Positions 1-8,542 are shown, counted from the first letter of the stretch. The stretch: 33,050 nt of DNA from 2-02-FULL-66-22 sp964576535 (GCA_964576535.1 CAZNWB010000035.1:1-33050), one strand, 5' to 3'. Notes: generated by a model not told the origin, from the letters alone. Translations and numbers: made by a program.

Positions 1-1341
1 CCGCAGGAGGCCCGCGACAATCATGGGGACCAACACGATCACCACCCAGGCCCCGAGGGTGAACTTGGAAATGGCGATGACCAGGGTTACGATTCCGGTG
101 GCGAGCGCCCCGAGCCCGTTGAGCGCGATATGGTGAGGCGCCGGATGCTCCTCCTTATACCAGTGCCGGACCATGCCGGCCTGGGACAGGGTGAAGGAGA
201 GAAAGACGCCGACGGCGTAAAGCGGGATGAGGGCGTGAGTATTCCCCCGGAAGATTACTAGCAAAAGGATCGACAGGCCCGCCAGGATCAGGATGCCGTT
301 GCTGAAGACCAGCTTGTCTCCCCGGTTGGCCATCTGCCTCGGCATGAACCCGTCGCGGGCCATGATGGAGGAGAGGCGGGGAAAATCGGCATAGGACGTG
401 TTGGCCGCCAGCAGCAGGATCAGGGCGGTCGCGGCTTGAATGTTGTAGTAGAGCAGGTTGTGCCCGAAGACCTGGCGGGCCAGGATGGATACGACGGTTT
501 CCGTCTCGCGCGGGACCACTTGGTACACATGGGCCAGGTACGTGAGGCCCAGGAACGTGCTGGCCAGGATCGTTGCCATCCATGCCAGGACGATGCCGGC
601 GTTCCGGGATTCGGGTGGACGGAAGGCGGGTATCCCGTTGCTGACGGCCTCGGTACCGGTTAGGGCCGCGCAGCCGGAGGAGAAGGCGCGCATGAGCAGG
701 AACAGGGTGACGGGGTGGGTTACGGGAATCTCTTCCCCCGGGATCGGCTGGGCCGTCCCGGTCAGCACACGCAGGAGACCTGCCAGGACGAGTGCCGCCA
801 TGCTGCCGATGAACCAGTAGGTGGGCACGGCGAAGAGCCGGCCGGACTCTCGGACCCCGCGGAGGTTGGCCACCGTGATCCCGACCACGGCGAGCACACA
901 CAGGATCACCCTCCATGGAAAGAGGGGCGGGAACGCCGAGGTAATGGCGGCAACCCCTGCGGCGATGCTCACCGCCACGGTGAGGACGTAATCGATGAGC
1001 AGCGCCGCCCCGGCGACGAGGCCGGGGAGCCTCCCCAGGTTGTCCTTGGCGACGATGTAGGCGCCGCCGCCCGAAGGGTAGGCGTGGATGGTCTGCCAGT
1101 ACGAGCTGGCGACGATGACTACCAGGAGGGCGATGGCGACCCCGATGGGCAGGGAGAGTGTCAGGGCCGCCGTGCCCGCCGTCATCAGCACCAGCAGTAT
1201 TTCCTCTGTGGCGTAGGCGACGGAGGAGAGAGCGTCCGAGGCGAAAACCGCCAGCCCAGTGAGCTTGCCGAGCCGTTCGTGCATCGCGGCGGCCGTGGCC
1301 AGGGGTGTGCCCAGGATAATGCGCTTCAATGAGCTCGCCAT
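1..1341 (-). CDS. KimA-like APC-family potassium permease (second copy, C-terminus outside window)
   Basis: Predicted inner-membrane cation (probably K+) permease of the amino acid-polyamine-organocation superfamily. The ATG at 1341 is preceded by GGAGG at good spacing. The 447 visible residues cover the hydrophobic core; the reading frame runs off the left edge, so the cytoplasmic C-terminal domain is not seen. The N-terminus (SLKRIILGTPLAT, then FASDALSSVAYATEEILL) matches the Bacillus KimA/YdaO signature and is closely similar to the complete permease just upstream at 1450-3264, so the two look like a tandem duplication. It is the last visible gene of a leftward series of two TrkA-like genes and two permeases. 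Transport of K+ is inferred from family resemblance and the RCK neighbours; an amino acid substrate cannot be excluded. Confidence 0.85.
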   Translation of the reverse strand, partial: MASSLKRIILGTPLATAAAMHERLGKLTGLAVFASDALSSVAYATEEILLVLMTAGTAALTLSLPIGVAIALLVVIVASSYWQTIHAYPSGGGAYIVAKDNLGRLPGLVAGAALLIDYVLTVAVSIAAGVAAITSAFPPLFPWRVILCVLAVVGITVANLRGVRESGRLFAVPTYWFIGSMAALVLAGLLRVLTGTAQPIPGEEIPVTHPVTLFLLMRAFSSGCAALTGTEAVSNGIPAFRPPESRNAGIVLAWMATILASTFLGLTYLAHVYQVVPRETETVVSILARQVFGHNLLYYNIQAATALILLLAANTSYADFPRLSSIMARDGFMPRQMANRGDKLVFSNGILILAGLSILLLVIFRGNTHALIPLYAVGVFLSFTLSQAGMVRHWYKEEHPAPHHIALNGLGALATGIVTLVIAISKFTLGAWVVIVLVPMIVAGLLR

Positions 1342-1358
1342 GGAGCCTCCATGCAAAA

Positions 1359-1384
1359 GGCTGCAGCGCATTACGCCTGCAGCC
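1359..1384 (-). other. Hairpin between the two permease genes
   Basis: A perfect 8-bp inverted repeat (GGCTGCAG at 1359-1366, CTGCAGCC at 1377-1384) with a 10-nt loop lies in the 108-bp gap between the permease genes. On the minus strand it is followed by only four T residues and then the ribosome binding site of the next gene. It could be a weak terminator or a processing or stability element setting different levels for the two permeases; the U tract is too short for a confident terminator call. Confidence 0.4.
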
Positions 1385-1449
1385 CGGCGCGTATGCTAGA
1401 CCCGGCCCTGGGGCCTGTCAAGCTGCCCGAAAACCTGCTGCCCGAAAAA

Positions 1450-3264
1450 CTATTGTTCGAGATGATACGGGATGCTGATGGCGACCTTGCCCCGCCGGAA
1501 GAGCAGGGCGCCCTTGATGAGGAGGGCCGTCTGGTTGTGGAGCAGATGCTGCCACCACCTGGCGGGGATAAACTCGGGGAGGATGATGGTCATGTAGGCG
1601 CCTTCCCGCTGCTTCTCCATCTGGTCAATGTAGTTGAGGACGGGTAGCAGCACGGACCGGTAAGGAGAGTCCAGAACCACCAGGGGAACATCCGGCGCCC
1701 ATTCCCCCCATTGCATCCGCAGGCGGGATGTGGCTGTGGGGTCCAGATCCACGGTGATGGCAGTGACGTTGGGCGAGATTGCCCTGGCGTAACTCAGGGC
1801 CGTGACCACACCCCGGTGGATGCCTGCCACTAGAACCACCACGGGATGCCGGCCGAGCTTTGGGGGCGAAAAGCCGTTCAGGTTGAGCTGGCGTCGCAAG
1901 GTTTCGTAGTGCCTCCGAACGGTGAGGAATCCCAGGACCATCAGGGGTGTGACGATGACGATGATCCAGGCGCCGTGGACGAACTTGCTCACGCCGATCA
2001 CCACGACCACGACGGCGGTGGTGATGGCGCCGAGGGCATTGATGGCGGCATGCGTGCGCCAGCGGCCCCCCCGCTCTCTCCACCAGTGCAAAACCATGCC
2101 GGCCTGGGAGAGCGTGAAGGCGGTGAACACCCCGATGGCGTACAGCGGGATCAGGGCGTGGGTGCTGCCGCCGAAGATCACCAGCAACAGGCTGGACACG
2201 CCCGCCAGGATGATGATCCCATTGCTGAAGACCAGCCGGTCGCCCAGGTTAGCGAATTGCCGGGGAAGAAATCCGTCCTTGGCCATCAACGAGGCCAGCA
2301 TGGGGAACCCCGCGAAGCTGGTGGTGACTGCCAGGAGCAGGATGACCGCCGTCGCCGCCTGGATCATGAAGTACACCCAGGTCCGCCCGAAGATCTGGCG
2401 GCCCAGCAGGGAGACCACCGTTTCCTCTGGCTGGGGGACGATGTGGTAGAAGTGCGCCAGGAACGTCACGCCGATAAATGAGCTTGCCAGAATGGTGGCC
2501 ATCCAGATCAGGGTGATACCGGCGTTGCGGGATTCAGGGGGCCGGAAATATTGCACGCCGTTGGCCACCGCCTCTGTTCCGGTCAAGGCGGCACAGCCCG
2601 AGGAGAAAGCCCGGAGGACCAGGAACAGGCTGAGGGATTCTTGGACCGGAATGGTCTCAGGCGGCGGCGGCGCACCCCGCGTGAGCAGTTGGTAGAATCC
2701 CCCGCCAACCAGGACCGCCAGGCACGCGATGAACCAGTAAGTGGGGACCGCAAAGATGTTCCCGGTCTCCCGGATGCCGCGCAGGTTCGCCACCATGATC
2801 ACCAGGATGGTGGCGACGCAGATCACGACCCGGTGCGGGTAGAGCACCGGGAAGGCCGAGGTGATGGCCGCGACCCCCGAGGCCGTGCTCACAGAGACCG
2901 TCAGGACGTAGTCCACCAGGAGGGCCGCGCCGGCCACCAGCCCCGGAAGGGTTCCCAGGTTATCCTTAGCGACAATGTAGGCGCCCCCGCCCGAGGGATA
3001 GGCGTGGATGGTCTGCCAGTAGGAGCTGGCCACGATGGCGGCCAGCGCACCGATGGCGATCCCGACGTGCGGCGAGTACTGCAAGGCGAGGGTCCCGCCC
3101 AGCACCAGGACGAGCAGGATCTCCTCCGTCGCGTAGGCAACGGACGACATCATATCGGAGGCGAAAATGGCTAGGGCGGGAGTCTTGGCCAGCCGTTCGT
3201 GGCGGGCCTGGGCGGTGGCCAGGGGGTTCCCAACGAGGACGCGTTTCAGCGACGTGAGGAACAC
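1450..3264 (-). CDS. KimA-like APC-family potassium permease
   Basis: Predicted high-affinity K+ importer of the KimA (YdaO) type, 604 residues, close to the 607 of Bacillus subtilis KimA as I recall it. Visible family signatures are SDMMSSVAYATEEILL near residue 36, AYPSGGGAYIVAKDNLG near 90, LRAFSSGCAALTGTEAVANG in the middle and SNGIIILAG followed by LIPLYAIGVF late in the membrane part. About 12 hydrophobic segments precede a cytoplasmic domain from about residue 460 (VVVLVAGIHRGVV) that resembles the universal-stress-like domain that binds c-di-AMP in KimA. The start is a GTG 9 bp after the upstream RCK gene with no clear Shine-Dalgarno, which suggests translational coupling. Substrate is inferred; family membership is firm. 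Confidence 0.88.
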   Translation of the reverse strand: MFLTSLKRVLVGNPLATAQARHERLAKTPALAIFASDMMSSVAYATEEILLVLVLGGTLALQYSPHVGIAIGALAAIVASSYWQTIHAYPSGGGAYIVAKDNLGTLPGLVAGAALLVDYVLTVSVSTASGVAAITSAFPVLYPHRVVICVATILVIMVANLRGIRETGNIFAVPTYWFIACLAVLVGGGFYQLLTRGAPPPPETIPVQESLSLFLVLRAFSSGCAALTGTEAVANGVQYFRPPESRNAGITLIWMATILASSFIGVTFLAHFYHIVPQPEETVVSLLGRQIFGRTWVYFMIQAATAVILLLAVTTSFAGFPMLASLMAKDGFLPRQFANLGDRLVFSNGIIILAGVSSLLLVIFGGSTHALIPLYAIGVFTAFTLSQAGMVLHWWRERGGRWRTHAAINALGAITTAVVVVVIGVSKFVHGAWIIVIVTPLMVLGFLTVRRHYETLRRQLNLNGFSPPKLGRHPVVVLVAGIHRGVVTALSYARAISPNVTAITVDLDPTATSRLRMQWGEWAPDVPLVVLDSPYRSVLLPVLNYIDQMEKQREGAYMTIILPEFIPARWWQHLLHNQTALLIKGALLFRRGKVAISIPYHLEQ

Positions 3265-3273
3265 GGGCGGCAG

Positions 3274-3939
3274 CTACGGCGATCCAACCAGCAGTTCCTT
3301 CAGGGGTTTTTCAGCCGCGACGGTGGTCACAGCCAGGATGTCGTCCCCCGTTTCCAGGTGCGTGTCTCCGCGGGGGATGATCAGCTTGCCGGCGCGGATG
3401 ACGCTGACGATGACGGTGTCACCCGGGAGGTTGAGGTCCCGAATGGCCTTCCCCTGGCAGGGAGAGGTCTCGGGCAGGCGCAGCTCGACCAGGGCGGCCG
3501 CACCCCGGTTGAGCTTGAGCAGGGTGATCAACTCGCCGAGGCCGATCTCTTCCTCGATGACCTTGGAGGTGAGGTGAACCTGGCTGATGGCTACGTCCAC
3601 CCCCCAGGCCTTGGTGTAGAGCCACTCGTTCAGTGGGTTGTTCACCCGGGCGATCACGCGGGGGACGCGGAACTGGCCCTTGGCCAGCCGGCAGACCACC
3701 AGGTTGTCCTCGTCATTGTGGGTCAGGGCCACGAGCAGGTCCGCCTTGGCGGCGCCGACCTGCTCGAGGACCTGCGGGCTGGACCCATCCCCGCAGAGGA
3801 CATCGCCTCCGACCTCCTGGCGGAGCTTGGCCACGACCTCCGGCCGGCGGTCCACCAGCTTGACCTGGTAGCCCTGGGACTGGAGGTCCCGGGCCAAATA
3901 GGATCCACCTCGGCCGCCACCGACGATCACCGCGAGCAT
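3274..3939 (-). CDS. TrkA-type RCK regulatory subunit (first of two by position)
   Basis: Cytosolic regulator of potassium transport, 221 residues. A Rossmann-type RCK-N domain starts at once with GxGxxG (G7, G9, G12 in IVGGGRGGSYLA) and an acidic residue at the end of the second strand (KLVDRRP), as expected for NAD(H) or ATP binding. A TrkA-C domain occupies roughly residues 140-220 (LNLPGDTVIVSVIRAGKLIIPRG). ATG at 3939 has GAGGAG upstream. It lies 19 bp after the second RCK gene and 9 bp before the permease, a tight operon. A pair of TrkA-like genes (ceoB, ceoC) beside a KimA-like membrane protein is also known in Mycobacterium tuberculosis, which supports a functional link with the permease rather than with a TrkH channel, of which none is visible here. 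Confidence 0.9.
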   Translation of the reverse strand: MLAVIVGGGRGGSYLARDLQSQGYQVKLVDRRPEVVAKLRQEVGGDVLCGDGSSPQVLEQVGAAKADLLVALTHNDEDNLVVCRLAKGQFRVPRVIARVNNPLNEWLYTKAWGVDVAISQVHLTSKVIEEEIGLGELITLLKLNRGAAALVELRLPETSPCQGKAIRDLNLPGDTVIVSVIRAGKLIIPRGDTHLETGDDILAVTTVAAEKPLKELLVGSP

Positions 3940-3958
3940 CGGGAACTCCTCATCAATA

Positions 3959-4606
3959 TCAATGCGCCAGGAGCTTCTCCAGCTTGGGGATGGCCGACAC
4001 GGCGGCCGTGATGTGCAGGACGTCTCCCGCCTCCAGGCGGGTATTCGTGCTGGCGATCATGGCCTGACCCCGACGCACCACGGCACCCACCAGGGCCTCT
4101 CCGGGGAGCGTGAGGTCCTGGACCGTCCGCCCCGCCAGCGGCCTGGGCACCTCGACGGTGAGGAACTGCACCTCGCCGCTTCCGCAGGTGGAGAGGCTGG
4201 CCAGGGGCGGGTGCACGATCATCGTTCTCATAGTATTGGCGGCCCAGACGGTGGGGGTCACGGTCGGAATCCCCTCGCGCCGATAGATCTCGGCCACCTG
4301 GGGGTCGTAGATGCGGGCCACGACGTGGGGGACCTTGAAGGTCTCCTTGGCGGTCACCGCCACCACGATGTTCACGTTATCGCTGTCCGTGCTGGCGGCC
4401 AGCGCCTGGGCGCCCTCGATGTCGGCGTTCTGGAGGGTGTCGCGATCGAACCCCACGCCCGTGAGCATCCGCCCGTTGAACTCCCGGGACAGCCGCCCGA
4501 AGGAAAGCGGGTTCCGATCGATCACCACCACCTCGTGCCGTTCGGCCGAGAGGGCGTTGGCCAGCTCAGACCCGACCCGGCCGCAGCCCACGATAATGAC
4601 CCGCAT
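3959..4606 (-). CDS. TrkA-type RCK regulatory subunit (operon-leading copy)
   Basis: Cytosolic RCK protein of 215 residues, first gene of the potassium cluster. MRVIIVGCGRVGSELANAL gives the GxGxxG nucleotide-binding loop (G7, G9, G12), followed by VVVIDRNP with the strand-end acidic residue; the TrkA-C half contains VQDLTLPGEALVGAVVRRG. The ATG at 4606 is chosen over an upstream in-frame start at 4687 because GGAGGAAGG lies directly before it and the domain begins at residue 1. The two RCK proteins are clearly diverged from each other, consistent with a hetero-assembly like CeoB/CeoC. A sigma70-like promoter lies about 90 bp upstream, with a structured leader between. Confidence 0.9.
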   Translation of the reverse strand: MRVIIVGCGRVGSELANALSAERHEVVVIDRNPLSFGRLSREFNGRMLTGVGFDRDTLQNADIEGAQALAASTDSDNVNIVVAVTAKETFKVPHVVARIYDPQVAEIYRREGIPTVTPTVWAANTMRTMIVHPPLASLSTCGSGEVQFLTVEVPRPLAGRTVQDLTLPGEALVGAVVRRGQAMIASTNTRLEAGDVLHITAAVSAIPKLEKLLAH

Positions 4607-4626
4607 GGTCCTTCCTCCGGTGGCCG

Positions 4627-4670
4627 GCGGCTCGAAAGCGAACGAGCCGCAGCAGGGATCCTCTGCGGCT
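4627..4670 (-). promoter_or_regulatory. Leader with two mutually exclusive hairpins before the K+ operon
   Basis: In the minus-strand transcript, AGCCGCAG (4670-4663) can pair with CTGCGGCT (4652-4645), and GCGGCTCG (4650-4643) can pair with CGAGCCGC (4634-4627). Both stems are perfect 8 bp and they share GCGGCT (4650-4645), so only one can form at a time. The second stem ends about 7 nt before the Shine-Dalgarno. No U tract follows either stem, so control of translation or RNA stability is more likely than termination. I see no match to the ydaO-type c-di-AMP riboswitch. Confidence 0.45.
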
Positions 4671-4697
4671 CCTGGACCGGCCCCCAATGGTGGAGGG

Positions 4698-4727
4698 ATG
4701 CTAGTGCTGACCCGGCCCCCTTGTCAA
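4698..4727 (-). promoter_or_regulatory. Sigma70-like promoter of the potassium operon
   Basis: On the minus strand a perfect TTGACA (-35, 4727-4722) is followed after 18 bp by TAGCAT (-10, 4703-4698). Transcription would start near 4690, giving a leader of about 85 nt to the ATG at 4606. Position and orientation fit the RCK-RCK-permease-permease operon. Confidence 0.6.
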
Positions 4728-4785
4728 GCGGAGACCCGGTGGCCCCTGCAAGCCACACGTCCGGGGGAAACGACGGCCACGGGGC

Positions 4786-5448
4786 TCAGGACGGGGAGGG
4801 GGGAACGTCTTCCCCCGGCAGGAAAACAGGGGTCCCCTTCGGTGGGAAAATGGACTCCTGGACCCGCCGGTGGAACTCTCCCATGCCCGCCATGTACCGC
4901 ACGGCGAGGGCCAGGGTGAGGCCCAGACCCACCACAGGGGTCCCGAGGATGAACGCCGGGGAAAAGACGTGCCAGCCGCGCATCTGGACGATCTTGACCA
5001 CGAACCAGATCGTGAGCACCAGGAGAACCACGGCCAGATTCCCCGCCGCCTTCGCCGGGGTGAGGAGACTGACCCAGGCGTGGCGGTAGAGGACGTAGCG
5101 CCTTTCAAAGTCCTCGGGGAGCGTGGCCAGGCCCTCGATCCAGTGGAGCGGGGAGGCCGGCGCGCGCCTGCCACGCCGAAGGCGGGGCAGGCCCAGCCAG
5201 ACCTCGCCCAGGACATGGCGCACGGTGTCCACCACCATCCCCACCGGGAGAGCCATCAACCCGGCCGCGACGAGGAAGTAGGGCAGCAGGTCCTCGCTTG
5301 CCAGGATCTCCTGCATGAGGGTCGTGTAGTACGAGCCGTCCTCGTGATAGATCTCGTACATCACGGTCCAGGCGATGGCCAGGACGAGGCCGGGCACCAT
5401 CTGCGCCAGCAGGAGATCCTCCAGGGGAAACGTCCGAAGCCGCCGCAT
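4786..5448 (-). CDS. Membrane protein of unknown function, four predicted TM segments
   Basis: I do not recognise this 220-residue protein. Four hydrophobic stretches are visible: about residues 13-30 (MVPGLVLAIAWTVMYEI), 55-76 (LPYFLVAAGLMALPVGMVV), 138-155 (LAVVLLVLTIWFVVKIV) and 163-190 (FSPAFILGTPVVGLGLTLALAV). A basic loop (LPRLRRGRRAP) lies between the second and third. The ATG overlaps the stop of the upstream gene by one base (TGATG), so the two are translationally coupled, and the gene ends the operon led by the HMA protein. No catalytic motif is evident. A link to metal or redox handling is suggested only by operon position. Confidence 0.75.
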   Translation of the reverse strand: MRRLRTFPLEDLLLAQMVPGLVLAIAWTVMYEIYHEDGSYYTTLMQEILASEDLLPYFLVAAGLMALPVGMVVDTVRHVLGEVWLGLPRLRRGRRAPASPLHWIEGLATLPEDFERRYVLYRHAWVSLLTPAKAAGNLAVVLLVLTIWFVVKIVQMRGWHVFSPAFILGTPVVGLGLTLALAVRYMAGMGEFHRRVQESIFPPKGTPVFLPGEDVPPSPS

Positions 5449-5732
5449 CAGCGTCCTGATTCCTTCACCGGGGGTGGAACCTCGAAGAGAACCAGCTCCC
5501 AGGTATCCGAGCCCCGATCCTGCCGGATGAGGTACCGTTTGCCGTCGTCGCCCATGAGCTTGAAGTACGCATGATCCTCGCCGTACCAGCGGTCCACGAC
5601 CTCGGCCACGGTGACCCGCCGCTCTCCCAGCCGGAAGGCCACCGGACGCTCGTCCGGCCCGTACCCCGAATAGCTTTCCACCCTGAGGGGGATTCGTGCG
5701 GGCCCGCCCACGCCAACCTCTCCGTCAATCAA
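5448..5732 (-). CDS. Small conserved-looking protein of unknown function
   Basis: A 94-residue soluble protein without a signal peptide or membrane segment. The middle part (RPVAFRLGERRVTVAEVVDR, then WYGEDHAYFKLMGDDGKRYLIR) has alternating hydrophobic residues typical of a small beta-rich fold; the C-terminus reads WELVLFEVPPP. It starts with TTG at 5732, 8 nt after a strong AGGAGGGG, and its stop overlaps the ATG of the downstream membrane protein. It lies 24 bp after the predicted HMA selenoprotein in the same operon. I do not assign a function. Confidence 0.7.
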   Translation of the reverse strand: MIDGEVGVGGPARIPLRVESYSGYGPDERPVAFRLGERRVTVAEVVDRWYGEDHAYFKLMGDDGKRYLIRQDRGSDTWELVLFEVPPPVKESGR

Positions 5733-5749
5733 GGTAGCACCCCTCCTAC

Positions 5750-5778
5750 GGCGGGTTCAATCCCGCCTTCGGCGGGAT
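5750..5778. repeat. CCCGCC/GGCGGG palindrome
   Basis: Three alternating copies of the same word form competing hairpins: GGCGGG at 5750-5755, CCCGCC at 5762-5767 and GGCGGG at 5771-5776. The best stem is ATCCCGCC/GGCGGGAT (5760-5767 with 5771-5778) with a TTC loop. It spans the end of the HMA gene and the gap before the next ribosome binding site. The same core recurs at 22783-22798 and 27578-27594. Confidence 0.6.
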
Positions 5779-6113
5779 CCGCGGGACGGCCGGCGAGGAC
5801 GCGTGGCGCGCTCGATGGCGCGGCGGGCCGCGGGCAGCACGACGGTGCGCCCGACCGCCTCGATCATCCGGGCGGCTGTGAGGACGTGCGGGTCGTAGTC
5901 CACGGTCGCGCGCTCCCGCTCCAGGCTGACCTCGACATTCGCCACTCCCGGCAGCCCCTCCAGGGCTCGCTTGACCCGGTGGGCTCAGAGCGCGCAGATC
6001 ATGCCGCTGACGGACAGCTCCGCGCGGCGGTAGCCGGTGGATTGCGTGGGCCGCGTCGAGCGGAGCAGGCGAGCCACAGGGGCCACCCGGAGATTCCGCA
6101 GCTTCAGCCTCAC
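5757..6113 (-). CDS. Predicted HMA-domain selenoprotein (GMxCxxU metal-binding motif)
   Basis: Small cytosolic heavy-metal-binding (HMA/MerP/CopZ-like) protein of 118 residues if the in-frame TGA at 5987-5985 is read as selenocysteine (residue 43). The sequence before it is ELSVSGMICAL and after it AHRVKRALEGLPGVANVEVSL, then RATVDYDPHVLTAARMIEAVG. HMA domains carry GMxCxxC; here the TGA falls exactly on the second metal-binding cysteine (C40-A-L-U43), and the whole fold continues in frame past it. The GTG start at 6113 has GGGAGG 6 nt upstream, and a sigma70-like promoter lies just before. A hairpin with SECIS features follows the TGA. A TGC-to-TGA nonsense mutation or sequencing error is the alternative. 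The C-terminal tail is arginine-rich (RPRRPSRGSRRRRD). It leads an operon with two unknown genes. Selenocysteine machinery (selA, selB, selC, selD) is not in the window. Confidence 0.72.
5941..5987 (-). promoter_or_regulatory. UGA codon and candidate bacterial SECIS hairpin
   Basis: Directly after the UGA (5987-5985) the transcript can fold AGCCC (5967-5963) with GGGCT (5957-5953) around a five-base loop UGGAG (5962-5958). The loop starts 22 nt after the UGA and has guanines at its second and third bases, close to the known bacterial SECIS pattern of a short stem, a G in the first two loop bases and 16-37 nt spacing. A lower stem can form between GCC-C-ACCGG (5984-5976) and CCGGGAGTGGC (5951-5941), with a bulged C. 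This is a manual fold, not an energy calculation. Confidence 0.5.
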
Positions 6114-6155
6114 TCGATCCTCCCGATCAAGGGGACGCACGGGTGCACTGGCACC

Positions 6156-6184
6156 ACTGTAGTGACTGAGTCTCCCCGGGTCAA
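6156..6184 (-). promoter_or_regulatory. Promoter of the HMA operon with dyad at -10
   Basis: On the minus strand TTGACC (6184-6179) is followed after exactly 17 bp by TACAGT (6161-6156), placing the start near 6149 and leaving about 36 nt to the GTG at 6113. The -10 region sits in a short palindrome (CACT-GT-AGTG), and GTGC/GCAC words lie just downstream, so repressor or activator binding is possible. No regulator gene is nearby. Confidence 0.55.
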
Positions 6185-6276
6185 AGGGAATCCACGGCGC
6201 TGGGCCGGGACCCCGCCGGTTCGATGCCAGGCAGGCCCGACCAGCGTTCCGTGAGCCGCGCCCAAGGGATGGGCGC

Positions 6277-6314
6277 GAAAAGCAAAAACCCCGGGCGGGA
6301 TGGCCGCCCGGGGT
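6277..6314 (-). terminator. Rho-independent terminator of groESL
   Basis: On the minus strand a perfect 11-bp stem (ACCCCGGGCGG, 6314-6304, with CCGCCCGGGGT, 6298-6288) and a 5-nt loop are followed by TTTTTGCTTTT. It lies 69 bp after the groEL stop. A second hairpin without T run (CGCGCCC at 6257-6263, GGGCGCG at 6271-6277) abuts it. The rest of 6185-6256 shows nothing recognisable. Confidence 0.9.
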
Positions 6315-6382
6315 CGTGTTGTCCGGGGGAGTGGCGGCTGGGTCCGCACGCCGCGCACCTCCGGCTGGGAGCAGCCCTCGGC

Positions 6383-8008
<1,626 letters not shown>

Positions 8009-8077
8009 GCTCTCTCCTCCTTCACTCGTGGGTCTGTTGGCCTGCCCATATGGGGGCAGGCGTCATCCACCTCTCCG

Positions 8078-8368
8078 TTACTGCAGGATGCCGAGGACAT
8101 CCTCCTCCCGCATGATCAGGTACTCCTCGTCACCGAGCTTCACCTCGCTGCCGGAGTACTTCCCGAAGAGGATCTTGTCCCCGACCTTCACCTCCATCGG
8201 CTGCCGCTTCCCGTCCTCTGTCACCTTCCCCGGACCGATCGCCACCACTTCGCCCTCCTGCGGCTTTTCCTTGGCGGTATCCGGGATGATGATGCCTCCC
8301 TTCTTGACCTCCTTCTCCTCCAGGCGCCTGACCAGGATCCGGTCCTGCAACGGCTTGATCTTCTTCAT
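8078..8368 (-). CDS. groES: Co-chaperonin GroES (10 kDa subunit)
   Basis: Heptameric lid of the GroEL chamber, 96 residues, the standard length. MKKIKPLQDRILVRRLEEKE is the typical N-terminus; the mobile loop is represented by KKGGIIIPDTAKEKPQEGEV, followed by VAIGPGKVTEDG and the C-terminal GDKILFGKYSGSEVKLGDEEYLIMREEDVLGIL. The ATG at 8368 has AAGGAGTG at good spacing. It is the first gene of the groESL operon and is transcribed from the promoter near 8580-8608 through a leader of about 200 nt. Confidence 0.98.
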   Translation of the reverse strand: MKKIKPLQDRILVRRLEEKEVKKGGIIIPDTAKEKPQEGEVVAIGPGKVTEDGKRQPMEVKVGDKILFGKYSGSEVKLGDEEYLIMREEDVLGILQ

Positions 8369-8542
8369 TGCGCGTCACTCCTTTCCAAAGAGTCGAACCA
8401 CCATCCTTTGCCTTTAATGCCAGTGATGAAAGGGAGAACCCTGCGGGCTCTCTCCTCCCCCGCAGCCTGCACGTTTTCGCCTGTGATGAAGTTCCCTGTG
8501 GCAGTCCGGTAAGCGGCTCTGGGTTTTCGTGTCCTGTGGCTG
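8369..8542 (-). other. Long untranslated leader of groES
   Basis: About 174 nt separate the CIRCE operator from groES. The stretch has a hairpin (TGCGGG at 8442-8447 with CCCGCA at 8459-8464) whose loop on the minus strand is purine-rich (GGAGGAGAGAG), and a direct repeat of 12 bp with one mismatch (8419-8430 and 8479-8490). An open frame at 8365-8556 crosses it and ends on the groES start, but it lacks a ribosome binding site and any familiar sequence, so it is not called as a gene. Confidence 0.4.

Noticed and set aside
4607..4785. ydaO-type c-di-AMP riboswitch before the potassium operon
   Set aside because: KimA genes in Bacillus have one, but I could not find its conserved core here; only the two alternative hairpins are evident.
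5757..5945. A 62-residue ORF starting at the GTG at 5945, downstream of the TGA
   Set aside because: It would lack the first half of the HMA domain including the metal site, and has no good ribosome binding site. The frame upstream of the TGA continues the same domain.
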